Source of the DNA: JAFKKS01 sp039808325 | Lineage (GTDB): Bacteria; Pseudomonadota; Alphaproteobacteria; Rhizobiales; Xanthobacteraceae | NCBI GenBank assembly: GCA_039808325.1 | Contig: JBDHSU010000076.1 | Coordinates: forward strand, 1-20,753 | Reading direction: 5' to 3' | Length of the DNA: 20,753 nucleotides | Shown: positions 7,817-15,393 of the stretch, in pieces | How the letters are laid out: each line of letters starts with the position of its first letter | Numbering within the stretch: position 1 is the first letter of the stretch | Position numbers and translations under genes: made by a program | Notes under the pieces: model-generated | The model's input: the letters and a program-made list of their open reading frames with translations, nothing else | Databases searched by the model: none | What the model was told of the DNA's origin: nothing

Positions 7817-9205
7817 TTACGGCTTGGATGTGCTCGCGCCGACCTGATGGGGCGTCGGCTCGAGGCCGAGAAGCTGGCGATACGCCGCGACGATGCGCTC
7901 GCCCGTGCCGGCGCCGAAGAGGTTGGCACACCCGACATATTTATTCTTCTCGATTTCATCATGCGAGCTGAAATAACCCTTGTAGTCGTCGGCAAGGCCG
8001 ACCACCCAGCCATCGGCGGCGCCGGCATCCGCGGCGACGGCTTTCAGCGCGGCGCCAAGCGACGTGGTCGGCTCCCCCGGCCATGTCAGCATCATGATAT
8101 CGCCGATGCGGATGGCATGGAGGTCCACCGGATTCGACGGCGGCGACGGCAAGGGGATGCGGATATTCTCCAGCGTCGGCGCGATCGCCGCCGCTCCCAG
8201 GCAAACCATGATCGGAAGCGCGATTTGCCCCAACTCCAGGCTGGTCGTTTGGACGCTCCATTCCGGCTTCACGGGGCGCAGCGTGTTCATCTTCGGCCAG
8301 ACCGCGCCGGCGAAAGCCTGCCCCAGCAGCTCCAGTCCCGCGGGCTTGCGCGCGTTTGGCGATACGTCGCCGAGCGAACCGTTGAGGAACAGCGTTGTCA
8401 CCGGCGCGCCGCCGGCGCCGTTCTGCGCGAGCAGGCCCGCCTCGAGGTGCCGTTCGATCGAGCCCGCGACATCCGGGCTGAAGCCGAGATCGTCGATCGC
8501 GAGCACGGTCGGGTGGATGGCGTAGTTGATGAGGCCGCCGCGCCACGCTCCCTCGCGCGAGCGGGCCAATAAAAGGTGCGCGGTGCTGTCGACGGGCGCT
8601 TTGCGTCCGAAGCGGCTGATCTGCAAGCCGACGACGGGAAGCGACGTCGTGAACAGCAACGAAGGTTCGCGCGTGGCGTAGGCGGCGCGCACGGCCGCCT
8701 CCGCGCCGTCGACAATGCGCTTGAACATCTCCGGGCGATAGCTGTCGATCGCGACGATGGCGAACAATTCCGAATCGATCCAGGCTCCGGGGCCGTTGTG
8801 CGTGTGCGTCGCCGAAACGATCAGGTGGTCCTTCGGAATACCGAGGTCGGCGACGCGGTCGCGGATCGCCTGCGTGAGCGCGGCACTTACGGCCACGAGA
8901 TCGAGCCGTACGAAGCCGAGACGATCGCCGTTGCGCTCCAGGAGCATGGCTCGTGCGCGGATGCGGTCATGCACGGAGGTTGCGCCGCGGAAATAATGCG
9001 ATCGTTCGTCGGCCCCACGAAACGGGATGGCGCGGCGCTGCAGGCCGCCGTATCCGGCCAAGGGGGCGCCGAGGGGAGGCGTGATATCGCCGGTTCCGAA
9101 GCCGACCAGCGCTTCGTTCGCTTCGAGCACGGGCTGTTCCGCCCCAAGAGCATTGGCGGCGACGCTCAGAAGCAAGCAAAAAGCAAGGACAAGCCGTGTC
9201 ATCAT
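7817..9205 (-). CDS. Secreted neutral/alkaline ceramidase-like amidase
   Basis: The product is 462 residues from the ATG at 9205. A signal peptide (MMTRLVLAFCLLLSVAANALGA) is followed by the neutral/alkaline non-lysosomal ceramidase N-terminal fold: GFGTGDITPPLGAPLAGYG (35-53), the zinc-ligand motif SATHTHNGPG (131-140; H134, H136), and later NYAIHPTVLAID and NGSLGDVSP. Characterised ceramidases hydrolyse the amide bond of ceramide using one zinc ion. Full-length bacterial ceramidases are around 650 residues with an extra C-terminal domain; this one is shorter and ends soon after the catalytic domain. Many such short homologues have unproven substrates, so the family call is firm and the ceramide substrate is not. 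It is followed by an alpha/beta hydrolase and is divergent from a lipid-export permease. A frame extension upstream to 9370 lacks a signal sequence at its start and is less likely. Confidence 0.85.
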   Translation of the reverse strand: MMTRLVLAFCLLLSVAANALGAEQPVLEANEALVGFGTGDITPPLGAPLAGYGGLQRRAIPFRGADERSHYFRGATSVHDRIRARAMLLERNGDRLGFVRLDLVAVSAALTQAIRDRVADLGIPKDHLIVSATHTHNGPGAWIDSELFAIVAIDSYRPEMFKRIVDGAEAAVRAAYATREPSLLFTTSLPVVGLQISRFGRKAPVDSTAHLLLARSREGAWRGGLINYAIHPTVLAIDDLGFSPDVAGSIERHLEAGLLAQNGAGGAPVTTLFLNGSLGDVSPNARKPAGLELLGQAFAGAVWPKMNTLRPVKPEWSVQTTSLELGQIALPIMVCLGAAAIAPTLENIRIPLPSPPSNPVDLHAIRIGDIMMLTWPGEPTTSLGAALKAVAADAGAADGWVVGLADDYKGYFSSHDEIEKNKYVGCANLFGAGTGERIVAAYRQLLGLEPTPHQVGASTSKP

Positions 9206-9411
9206 AAGGGAACTGAGTGGTAGGCGGCTGTGGGCCGCTTGGCCACCGCGCATAAAGATATCATGTAGACTATCGCGCGGATCGAATTGACAGTCCAAGA
9301 CCATTTTGATGCGGCTCAGCCTTTGGGGATGGACGAGGCGCGTCGAAGCCTTTACTCCCGCCGGTTCCACAGTGGGAAGATGACGGTGCGGGAGGATTGG
9401 AACGGACGCCG
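9206..9411. other. Divergent intergenic region, ceramidase-like gene / LptF-type gene
   Basis: The 206-base gap should hold promoters for both directions. A perfect plus-strand TTGACA occurs at 9287-9292, but there is no good -10 box at 17 bases. GGGAGGA (9390-9396) lies close to the permease start and probably belongs to its translation initiation region. No RNA gene or repeat is apparent. Confidence 0.4.
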
Positions 9412-10593
9412 GTGACCTTCGATCGCTACATATTCGGCACCTGCCTTCGCGCGTTCGTGATGGTGATGCTCAGCATCACGCCCATCATCTGGGTGGTCTA
9501 TGCGCTCGGGCAGTTCAATCTTGTGACCGAAAAAGGGCAGAGCCTTTTCGGATTCTTCATCGTCACGCTGTGGTTCCTGCCGATTCTGCTGCTGGTCATC
9601 ATACCGCTGGCCTTCGCCGTCGCGCTGGCGAATGTCTTGCTCAAGCTTGCGAGCGAATCCGAACTGGTGGTGATCAGCGCGGCCGGCATCTCGCCGTGGC
9701 GCCTCCTGCGGCCGCTCCTGATGGCGACCGCGTGCGTCGTGGCGATGGTGGGCTTTCTCAGCGCCTATCTCACGCCCAAGGCGATCCGCGAGCTGCAATA
9801 CAATATGTCGCTCGTGGCGAATGCCCTGATCGAGACGGTCATCCAGCCCGGCCGTTTCGTCACGTCGAGCGGCAATCTCACCTTCCACGCGCAGGGACGA
9901 TTGCCGGACGGCAGGCTCACCGGCGTTTTCATCGACGACCGCCGCGAGCCGGCGCAGCATTCCACGATCCTGGCGCAGTATGGCGATCTCGTCACCGCCA
10001 AGGACAGCCTCAGCAAGGTCCTGGTCTTGACCGACGGGACGCTGCAGACCCAACGCGTCGACGGGCGCGACCCGCCGATCATCACGCACTTCTCCCGCTA
10101 CGATATCGATACCTCGCAGTTCATCGATCAGTTGCCCGCAGCGCGTCAGGGCGTGCGCGAGAAATATTTCTGGGAACTTGCGTTCCCGCAGCCCGACGAC
10201 GTTCTATTCAAAACCCGGCCCGAGAGCGTGCAGGCGGAATTCCACGACCGCATTACGGCAACATTGTATCCGGTGGTGTTCCTCCTGATTACGTTCGCCG
10301 CGCTCGGGGCGCCACGCACGACGCGTGCGGACCATTGGGCCGCGTTTGCCACCGCGCTCAGCAGCATGTTCACCCTGCGCGTGCTCGGCTTCGCAACCGA
10401 GCAATTGCGAATGCATTGGCTGATGTATGTCGTGATGGCCGGCTATTGCGCCTTCTGTCTATGGATCATTGCGCGGGCGCGCGCTTCGGGCCTCGCGCAT
10501 GTGGTCCAAGCCTTCGTGCAGTCGCGCAAGCTGGTCCAGGCCGTCGCACTGTTTCGCCTTTTCCGCTTCCGCCCGTTCGGCGGCAAGGCTTAA
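9412..10593 (+). CDS. lptF: LptF/LptG-family lipopolysaccharide export permease
   Basis: From the GTG at 9412 the product is 393 residues. Three N-terminal helices (about 14-35, 45-77, 98-120) are followed by a periplasmic beta-rich domain (about 125-275) and three C-terminal helices (about 283-300, 308-326, 336-354), the YjgP/YjgQ fold. The opening TFDRYIFGTCLRAF and the conserved ELVVISAAGISPWRLLRPLL coupling segment are typical of LptF. In the family, LptF and LptG form the membrane part of the LptB2FG transporter that extracts lipopolysaccharide from the inner membrane. The start is uncertain: TTG at 9397 is in frame, but the GGAGGA site touches it, while the same site is rather far from the GTG. 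No lptG or lptD follows, which is unusual; this may be a paralogue rather than the housekeeping gene. Confidence 0.85.
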   Translation: MTFDRYIFGTCLRAFVMVMLSITPIIWVVYALGQFNLVTEKGQSLFGFFIVTLWFLPILLLVIIPLAFAVALANVLLKLASESELVVISAAGISPWRLLRPLLMATACVVAMVGFLSAYLTPKAIRELQYNMSLVANALIETVIQPGRFVTSSGNLTFHAQGRLPDGRLTGVFIDDRREPAQHSTILAQYGDLVTAKDSLSKVLVLTDGTLQTQRVDGRDPPIITHFSRYDIDTSQFIDQLPAARQGVREKYFWELAFPQPDDVLFKTRPESVQAEFHDRITATLYPVVFLLITFAALGAPRTTRADHWAAFATALSSMFTLRVLGFATEQLRMHWLMYVVMAGYCAFCLWIIARARASGLAHVVQAFVQSRKLVQAVALFRLFRFRPFGGKA

Positions 10594-10730
10594 GGCCGGT
10601 CGGCAAGCTCGACTTCCTTATTGCCAACGCGGCGGATCGCTATACCAATATCGGCAGGCCCGATCCGAAGGCGAGGCAGGCCAACCTGCCCGCCGGTGGA
10701 TCCAATAAAGAGCGCCTGGCGAGGAAATCC

Positions 10731-12371
10731 ATGGATACGTTCGACTATATCGTCATCGGAGCTGGAAGCGCCGGCTGCGTGCTAGCGAACCGTTTGAGCG
10801 AGGACGGCAAATCGACGGTCTGCGTCCTGGAGGCGGGGCCGACCGACTGGCACCCCTACATCCACATCCCGGCCGGCTTCATCAAGACCTTCTACGACAA
10901 GCGCGTGAACTGGCTCTATTCCATGGAACCGAGCGAATGGACGGGCGGCCGCCGCATCCTCGCTCCGCGCGGCAAGACGCTCGGCGGCTCGAGTTCGATC
11001 AACGGCAACGTCTACAACCGCGGGCAGCGCTTCGATTTCGACGGCTGGGCGCAGCGCGGCAATCTCGGCTGGGGCTATTTCGACGTCCTGCCGTACTTCC
11101 GGCGGCTGGAGCGGCGCATCGGCGAGGGCGAGGACACGTTCCGCGGGCGCGACGGCAGCCTGGTCGTCAGCGACACCCAATATCATCATCCGCTCTGTGA
11201 GGCGTTCATCGCCGGGGCACAGACCCTCGGCATTCCGCGCAACCCGGACTACAACGGCGTGACGCAGGAAGGCATCAACTACGCGCAGCGCACGATCCAC
11301 GGCGGGCGCCGCATGAGCACGGCGCGGGCGTTCCTTCGCCCGGCGATGAAGCGGTCGAACCTCAGCGTGCGCACGCATGCGCATGTGACCGGCCTCATTC
11401 TCGAGAACGGCCGCGCGGTCGGCGTGCGCTATCGCAAGGGTGGGCGCGACGGCGTGCCGACCGAAATCCGCGCGACCAAGGAAGTCATCCTTTCCGGGGG
11501 CAGTTTCAATTCTCCCCAGCTCCTGCAATTGTCCGGAATCGGTCCTGCATCGCTGCTGCAATCGCATGGGATCGCCGTGCAGCATGATCTTCCGGGCGTC
11601 GGCGAGAACTTGAAGGATCATTACGCGCCGCGGTTCGTGGCGCGGGTGAAGAACGTCGACACGATCAATGAGCGTGTCCGTGGATGGAAGCTCGCGGCCG
11701 AGGCGATGCGCTACTTCTTCCAGCGGCAGGGCGTTCTCGCCCAGTCGCCGACGCTGGTCTACTGCTTCTGGCGCTCCGACCCGAGCGTGGAGATTTCCGA
11801 CCTGCAGATGACCTTTACGCCGGCGAGCTACCGGGAAGGCGTTCAAGGGCAACTCGAAACCGAGCCGGGAATGACGGTCGCGGCCTGGCAGCAGCGGCCC
11901 GACAGCCATGGCTATGTGCGCATCAGGTCCTCCGACCCGTTCGAGGCGCCGATGATCCAGCCGAACTATCTGGCGGAGGAGAGCGACCGCCGCGTCCTGC
12001 TCGCAGGTATGCGGCTCGCGCGCCGGCTGCTGCAGACCAAGCCGCTGGAGCCGTATTACGACCGCGAGGATTTCCCAGGCCCCGACGTCCAAAGCGACGA
12101 CGAGCTTCTGGAGGCGGCGCGCGAGCGCGGCACCACGACGTTCCATCCTACGGGTACGTGCCGCATGGCGCCGAAGACCGATCCGATGGCGGTCGTCGAC
12201 GATCAGTTGCGTGTGCATGGTGTCGCCGGCCTGCGCGTCATCGACGCGTCGATCATGCCGTCGATGCTCTCCGCCAATACCAATGCCGCGACGATCATGA
12301 TCGGCGAGAAGGGCGCCGATATGATCCTGGGACGCACGCCGCCGGAGCCGATCATCGCTCCGGGACCTTAG
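10731..12371 (+). CDS. GMC-family FAD-dependent oxidoreductase (choline/alcohol dehydrogenase type)
   Basis: The product is 546 residues, a typical length. The FAD-binding motif DYIVIGAGSAGCVLANRL is at the N-terminus (5-22). GMC signature 1 lies near GKTLGGSSSINGNVYNRG (81-98) and signature 2 near SGGSFNSPQLLQLSG (255-269). The catalytic pair is His472 in FHPTGTCRM and probably Asn518 in SANTNAATIM. These enzymes oxidise primary or secondary alcohols to carbonyls with FAD; choline dehydrogenase and long-chain or polyethylene-glycol-type alcohol dehydrogenases are the nearest named groups. Substrate specificity cannot be read, and no betB or betI lies alongside, which argues against glycine betaine synthesis. 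There is no signal peptide. GAGGAAA a few bases before the ATG supports the start. It follows the LptF-type gene by 137 bases and may have its own promoter. Confidence 0.93.
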   Translation: MDTFDYIVIGAGSAGCVLANRLSEDGKSTVCVLEAGPTDWHPYIHIPAGFIKTFYDKRVNWLYSMEPSEWTGGRRILAPRGKTLGGSSSINGNVYNRGQRFDFDGWAQRGNLGWGYFDVLPYFRRLERRIGEGEDTFRGRDGSLVVSDTQYHHPLCEAFIAGAQTLGIPRNPDYNGVTQEGINYAQRTIHGGRRMSTARAFLRPAMKRSNLSVRTHAHVTGLILENGRAVGVRYRKGGRDGVPTEIRATKEVILSGGSFNSPQLLQLSGIGPASLLQSHGIAVQHDLPGVGENLKDHYAPRFVARVKNVDTINERVRGWKLAAEAMRYFFQRQGVLAQSPTLVYCFWRSDPSVEISDLQMTFTPASYREGVQGQLETEPGMTVAAWQQRPDSHGYVRIRSSDPFEAPMIQPNYLAEESDRRVLLAGMRLARRLLQTKPLEPYYDREDFPGPDVQSDDELLEAARERGTTTFHPTGTCRMAPKTDPMAVVDDQLRVHGVAGLRVIDASIMPSMLSANTNAATIMIGEKGADMILGRTPPEPIIAPGP

Positions 12372-12382
12372 TCCGTCACCCA

Positions 12383-12412
12383 GAGGCGCGCGCGGCGTTT
12401 GCCGCGAGCCTC
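12383..12412. repeat. Palindromic intergenic repeat-like hairpin, possible bidirectional terminator
   Basis: The 63-base gap between the convergent GMC and SDR genes holds an imperfect hairpin. Its outer stem is gaggc (12383-12387) with gcctc (12408-12412), and its inner stem is cgcggc with gccgcg around a gttt loop. The context, cccagaggc...gcctcgcaggatgaggg, resembles a dispersed repeat I recall from rhizobial genomes. There is no T-run, so termination would depend on the hairpin or on Rho. Confidence 0.5.
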
Positions 12413-12434
12413 GCAGGATGAGGGGAGAGAACGC

Positions 12435-13199
12435 TTACCCGCCACCGCCATCGATCGTGAGGACGGCGCCTGAGGTGTAACCCGACCGAGGGCTCGCGAG
12501 GAACGCGACGGCATAAGCGATCTCGGACGGATGTGCGGCGCGCCCGAACGGCAACTTCTTGTCAAGTTCGCGCCAGCGCTCCGGGTCGCCGAGCTGGCGC
12601 TGCGCCTGGTCGCGCAGCAGCATGACGTGGCGGTCTGTCTCCGTGCCGGCGGGATTGATGGCGACGACGCGAATACCATCGGCGGGTGACGAGCGCCCGA
12701 GCGCCCGCGTGAAGGCCATCAACGAGGCGTTGCCGGAAGCGCCCGCAATATAGCCGGGCGGAAATTTCTCGCCGGCGCTGCCGATGATATTGATGATCAC
12801 GCCAGCCTTCCGCGACGCCATGCCCGGATAGACGGCGCGGGACAGCGAGATGAATCCGAAGACCTTGAGATCCCAGGCGCGCCGCCAGGTTTCGTTGTCG
12901 ACGTCGAGCAGGCCGCCAGGCGGGATCGCGCCGGCGTTGTTGACGAGGATATCGATCGCGCCGGCTTCTTTGGCGACTTTGACCACCGCGGCTTCCGTCG
13001 AAAGATCGGCGGCGATCGTCGTGACGTTGACTTGATACTTCCCCCGGATCGCGCCGGCGGTTCGATCGAGCGCCGCTTTCTCGCGCGCGACGAGGATGAG
13101 GCTGCAGCCTTCCTCCGCGAGGGTGTGAGCCGTTGCTTGTCCGATCCCCTTGGAGCCTCCCGTGATGAGCGCGGTCTTTTTCGCAAGCTGAAGGTCCAT
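12435..13199 (-). CDS. Short-chain dehydrogenase/reductase with altered catalytic motif
   Basis: The product is 254 residues, standard for a classical SDR. The cofactor motif TGGSKGIG (13-20) and the structural NNAG (87-90) are intact, and the C-terminus ends SGAVLTIDGGGG as in FabG-like enzymes. The active-site strand has Ser141 (INIIGSAG). The usual Y-x-x-x-K is not in register: the segment reads GYIAGASGNASLMAFT (149-164), so aligning on the following helix puts glycine and Asn157 where tyrosine and lysine are expected, with Tyr150 three residues early. I recall a subgroup of SDRs with a GNAAL-type helix, so this is probably a family trait and not a mutation. It may still bind NAD(P) and act on an oxidised intermediate. 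The ATG at 13199 is preferred over upstream frame extension. The gene is divergent from the flavoprotein at 13394. Confidence 0.87.
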   Translation of the reverse strand: MDLQLAKKTALITGGSKGIGQATAHTLAEEGCSLILVAREKAALDRTAGAIRGKYQVNVTTIAADLSTEAAVVKVAKEAGAIDILVNNAGAIPPGGLLDVDNETWRRAWDLKVFGFISLSRAVYPGMASRKAGVIINIIGSAGEKFPPGYIAGASGNASLMAFTRALGRSSPADGIRVVAINPAGTETDRHVMLLRDQAQRQLGDPERWRELDKKLPFGRAAHPSEIAYAVAFLASPRSGYTSGAVLTIDGGGG

Positions 13200-13263
13200 G
13201 ATTTTTCTTTCGTGAAAGAGGGACGGGAAGGAAGAATTCTGCTGCCGTCGACGAGTCTTATGG

Positions 13264-13305
13264 GGCGAAATAGTTGTGGTCGATGCTGCCGCTCGCCATT
13301 TCGCC
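13264..13305. promoter_or_regulatory. Spaced inverted repeat in SDR/flavoprotein divergent region
   Basis: ggcgaaat (13264-13271) and its exact reverse complement atttcgcc (13298-13305) are separated by 26 bases, in the middle of the 194-base region between two divergent start codons. The arms could be paired sites for one regulator controlling both genes. No strong promoter boxes were seen, and chance occurrence is possible. Confidence 0.25.
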
Positions 13306-13393
13306 GGAAAGGTTTCGCTCGGGTCAAGGGGCGCCCTTCGCATCGTTTCGTGACGTCTATCCTGATGACGGTCAGGCGGCGTAGTTTCCGGTT

Positions 13394-14896
13394 ATGAAGA
13401 GCTCCGATTCCACTCCATCGATTGATGAGGGCCCGCGCTCTCTTGTCGAACTCGAGGCGCGGCTGCGTCGGGATTTCGAGTTGCTTGTCATCCCTCCCGG
13501 CCGTGCGTGGATCGAGCCGCGCGTGCATCCGCAATGGGGGCCGTTACTCGATGTGGCGATCATCGGGGCCGGCATGGCGGGACTTTCGGCGGCGTTCGCG
13601 CTGAAACGGCTCGGCGTGCGCCGCATCGGCATTTTCGACCGTTCGCCGGCGGGGTTCGAAGGGCCGTGGGCGACCTATGCCCGCATGGAGACGCTGCGTT
13701 CGCCGCCGGAACTGGCGGGACCCTCGCTCGGCATTGCCAACCTCACGTTTCGCGCATGGTTCGAGGCACAGTTCGGTCGCGAGGAATGGAAGAAGGTTCA
13801 TCGCATTCCGCGCCTGCAATGGATGGATTACCTGCGCTGGTACCGACGGGTGCTCGACGTGCCGGTCGAGAACGATACGGAGCTCGTTGATCTCGCCGGC
13901 GACGCCGACGCGGTGCGTCTGACGCTGCGTGGCGCTGCCGGCACGCGCATCGTGGCGGCGCGCCGCGTCATCCTCGCGAACGGCCGCGACGCGTTTGGCG
14001 GGCCCTACATTCCGCCGCTGTTTCGGAATTTCGACCGCCGCTACGGAGCGCATACGAGCGATGCCATCGATTTCGCGGCGTTGCGCGGCAAGGTCGTCGG
14101 CGTCATCGGAGTTGGCGCATCCGGTGTCGACAATGCAGCGGAATCGCTCGAGGCCGGCGCCTCACGCGTCGCCATGATGGCGCGCCGCGCCGACATTCCG
14201 CATGTCAACAAGGGTAAGGGGATCGGTAGTCCCGGCCTATGGCTCGGCTTTTATCGCCTGACGCCGGCGGAGCGTCTCGCCATTGTCCGTTATATCGACG
14301 GGCAGGGCGTTCCACCGCCGCACGGTTCGATGCTGCGATGCTCGCGGCATCCGAATTTCACGATCATCAGCAAGTGCACGCCGCAAGCCGTGGCAATCGA
14401 GGATGGCCGCGTCGTCCTCGATACGACGCGCGGCCGCCTGGCTTTCGATTTCCTGATCTTCGCGACCGGATTCACGGTCGACTGGAGCCAGCGGCCCGAG
14501 TTCGCCGCGCTTGCGCCGCATGTCGCGCTCTGGCGCGACCGCTTCAAACCGGACGACGACGATTATTTTCCCGGAGATCATCCGTTCGTTGGGCCGTACT
14601 TCGAATTTCTAGAGAAGGAGCCGGGAACGGCGCCGTGGGTGGAGCGCATCTCCTGCTTCACGTATTCCGCCTTTCCCAGCCACGGGCCGATCACCGGCGA
14701 CGTGCCCGGCATCAGCGCCGGCGCCGGGCGTGCGGCGGAAGGGGTCGCGGGCGCGTTGTTCGCCGAGGAGTTCGACAATACGTTCCGGCGCTTGCAGAAC
14801 TGGGATGATCCGGAACTCTACGAAGACGACTATGTTCTCGACCAAAACGTGGAGGCCTTTCATGCTCAGCCCGTATCGGCGGAGGCGAAGTCATGA
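13394..14896 (+). CDS. FAD/NAD(P)-binding monooxygenase-like flavoprotein
   Basis: The product is 500 residues with two dinucleotide-binding folds. The first, VAIIGAGMAGLSAAFAL, has its glycine motif at 58-63 and should bind FAD. The second, VVGVIGVGASGVDNA, has its glycine motif at 239-244 and should bind NAD(P)H. The LIFATGFTVD segment after it is the ATG-type motif of class B flavoprotein monooxygenases. The fingerprint before the second Rossmann fold (RRYGAHTSDAIDF, 215-227) only loosely matches the FMO/Baeyer-Villiger consensus. About 50 residues precede the first fold. The likely reaction is NADPH- and O2-dependent hydroxylation or ester-forming oxidation of an organic substrate in the cytoplasm; the substrate is unknown. 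Its TGA overlaps the ATG of the next gene by 4 bases, so it is translationally coupled to two AhpD-fold proteins. No clear Shine-Dalgarno sequence precedes the ATG. Confidence 0.85.
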   Translation: MKSSDSTPSIDEGPRSLVELEARLRRDFELLVIPPGRAWIEPRVHPQWGPLLDVAIIGAGMAGLSAAFALKRLGVRRIGIFDRSPAGFEGPWATYARMETLRSPPELAGPSLGIANLTFRAWFEAQFGREEWKKVHRIPRLQWMDYLRWYRRVLDVPVENDTELVDLAGDADAVRLTLRGAAGTRIVAARRVILANGRDAFGGPYIPPLFRNFDRRYGAHTSDAIDFAALRGKVVGVIGVGASGVDNAAESLEAGASRVAMMARRADIPHVNKGKGIGSPGLWLGFYRLTPAERLAIVRYIDGQGVPPPHGSMLRCSRHPNFTIISKCTPQAVAIEDGRVVLDTTRGRLAFDFLIFATGFTVDWSQRPEFAALAPHVALWRDRFKPDDDDYFPGDHPFVGPYFEFLEKEPGTAPWVERISCFTYSAFPSHGPITGDVPGISAGAGRAAEGVAGALFAEEFDNTFRRLQNWDDPELYEDDYVLDQNVEAFHAQPVSAEAKS

Positions 14897-15393
14897 GTGA
14901 CTCAGGCGTCGATGTGCTCGATCAATTGGCCGGGCTTTCTCCTGACTCGCCGCTCGCGGCGTTGCGCCGGCAGCGGCCTGAGATCGTTGCGCATACGCAA
15001 GGCAGCGACGATGCCATTTTCCGCCCAAAGGACGACGGCGGGTTCGCTCCGGCGGAGCGGGCGGCCGCGGCGTTGCGTGTGGCGCTCGTGCTGCGCGATG
15101 AAGTTCTCATCGCGCATTACCGCGAACGGCTGCATAAGCTCGATCCAAGCGAGGTGCTGGCGGAGCGTGTGTCGAGCGGCGAGGAGTCAAAAGACAAGCG
15201 CTGGGCGACCATCATCGCCCATGCCGATCGTGTGACGCGCGACCCGGAATCCGCACAACCGTCCGATCTTCAGGCGCTCGGCGCCGCGGGGTTGTCCGCC
15301 CATGCGATCGTGTCGCTGTCGCAACTCATCGCATACGTCAATTTTCAATCCCGCGTCCTTGCCGGATTGCGCATGCTGCGGGAGGCGAAATGA
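14893..15393 (+). CDS. CMD-domain protein, Avi_7170-like, without cysteines
   Basis: The product is 166 residues. The opening DVLDQLAGLSPDSPLAALRRQRPEI and the helical remainder match my recollection of the carboxymuconolactone decarboxylase-domain family named after Agrobacterium Avi_7170. The segment FAPAERAAAALRVALVLRDE aligns with the conserved helices of AhpD-like proteins, but there is no cysteine anywhere, so the peroxidase-type CxxC centre is absent. A second helical segment (SDLQALGAAGLSAHAIVSLSQLIAYVNFQSR) resembles the corresponding part of the next protein. It overlaps both neighbours by ATGA, so the three proteins are made together. A structural or regulatory partner for the redox-active neighbour is the simplest idea. 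Its biochemical role is not known to me. Confidence 0.75.
   Translation: MSDSGVDVLDQLAGLSPDSPLAALRRQRPEIVAHTQGSDDAIFRPKDDGGFAPAERAAAALRVALVLRDEVLIAHYRERLHKLDPSEVLAERVSSGEESKDKRWATIIAHADRVTRDPESAQPSDLQALGAAGLSAHAIVSLSQLIAYVNFQSRVLAGLRMLREAK

Noticed and set aside
9570..10730. Long in-frame upstream extension of the GMC oxidoreductase
   Set aside because: It runs in another frame over the LptF-type gene and is arginine/proline-rich; the real start at 10731 has a ribosome site and the FAD motif follows at once.
10782..12218. 478-residue minus-strand open frame
   Set aside because: Antisense shadow of the GMC oxidoreductase without any domain pattern.
10731..12371. Glycine betaine synthesis (betA) assignment
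   Set aside because: GMC motifs fit, but no betaine aldehyde dehydrogenase, betI or choline transporter is next to it, so the specific name is not supported.
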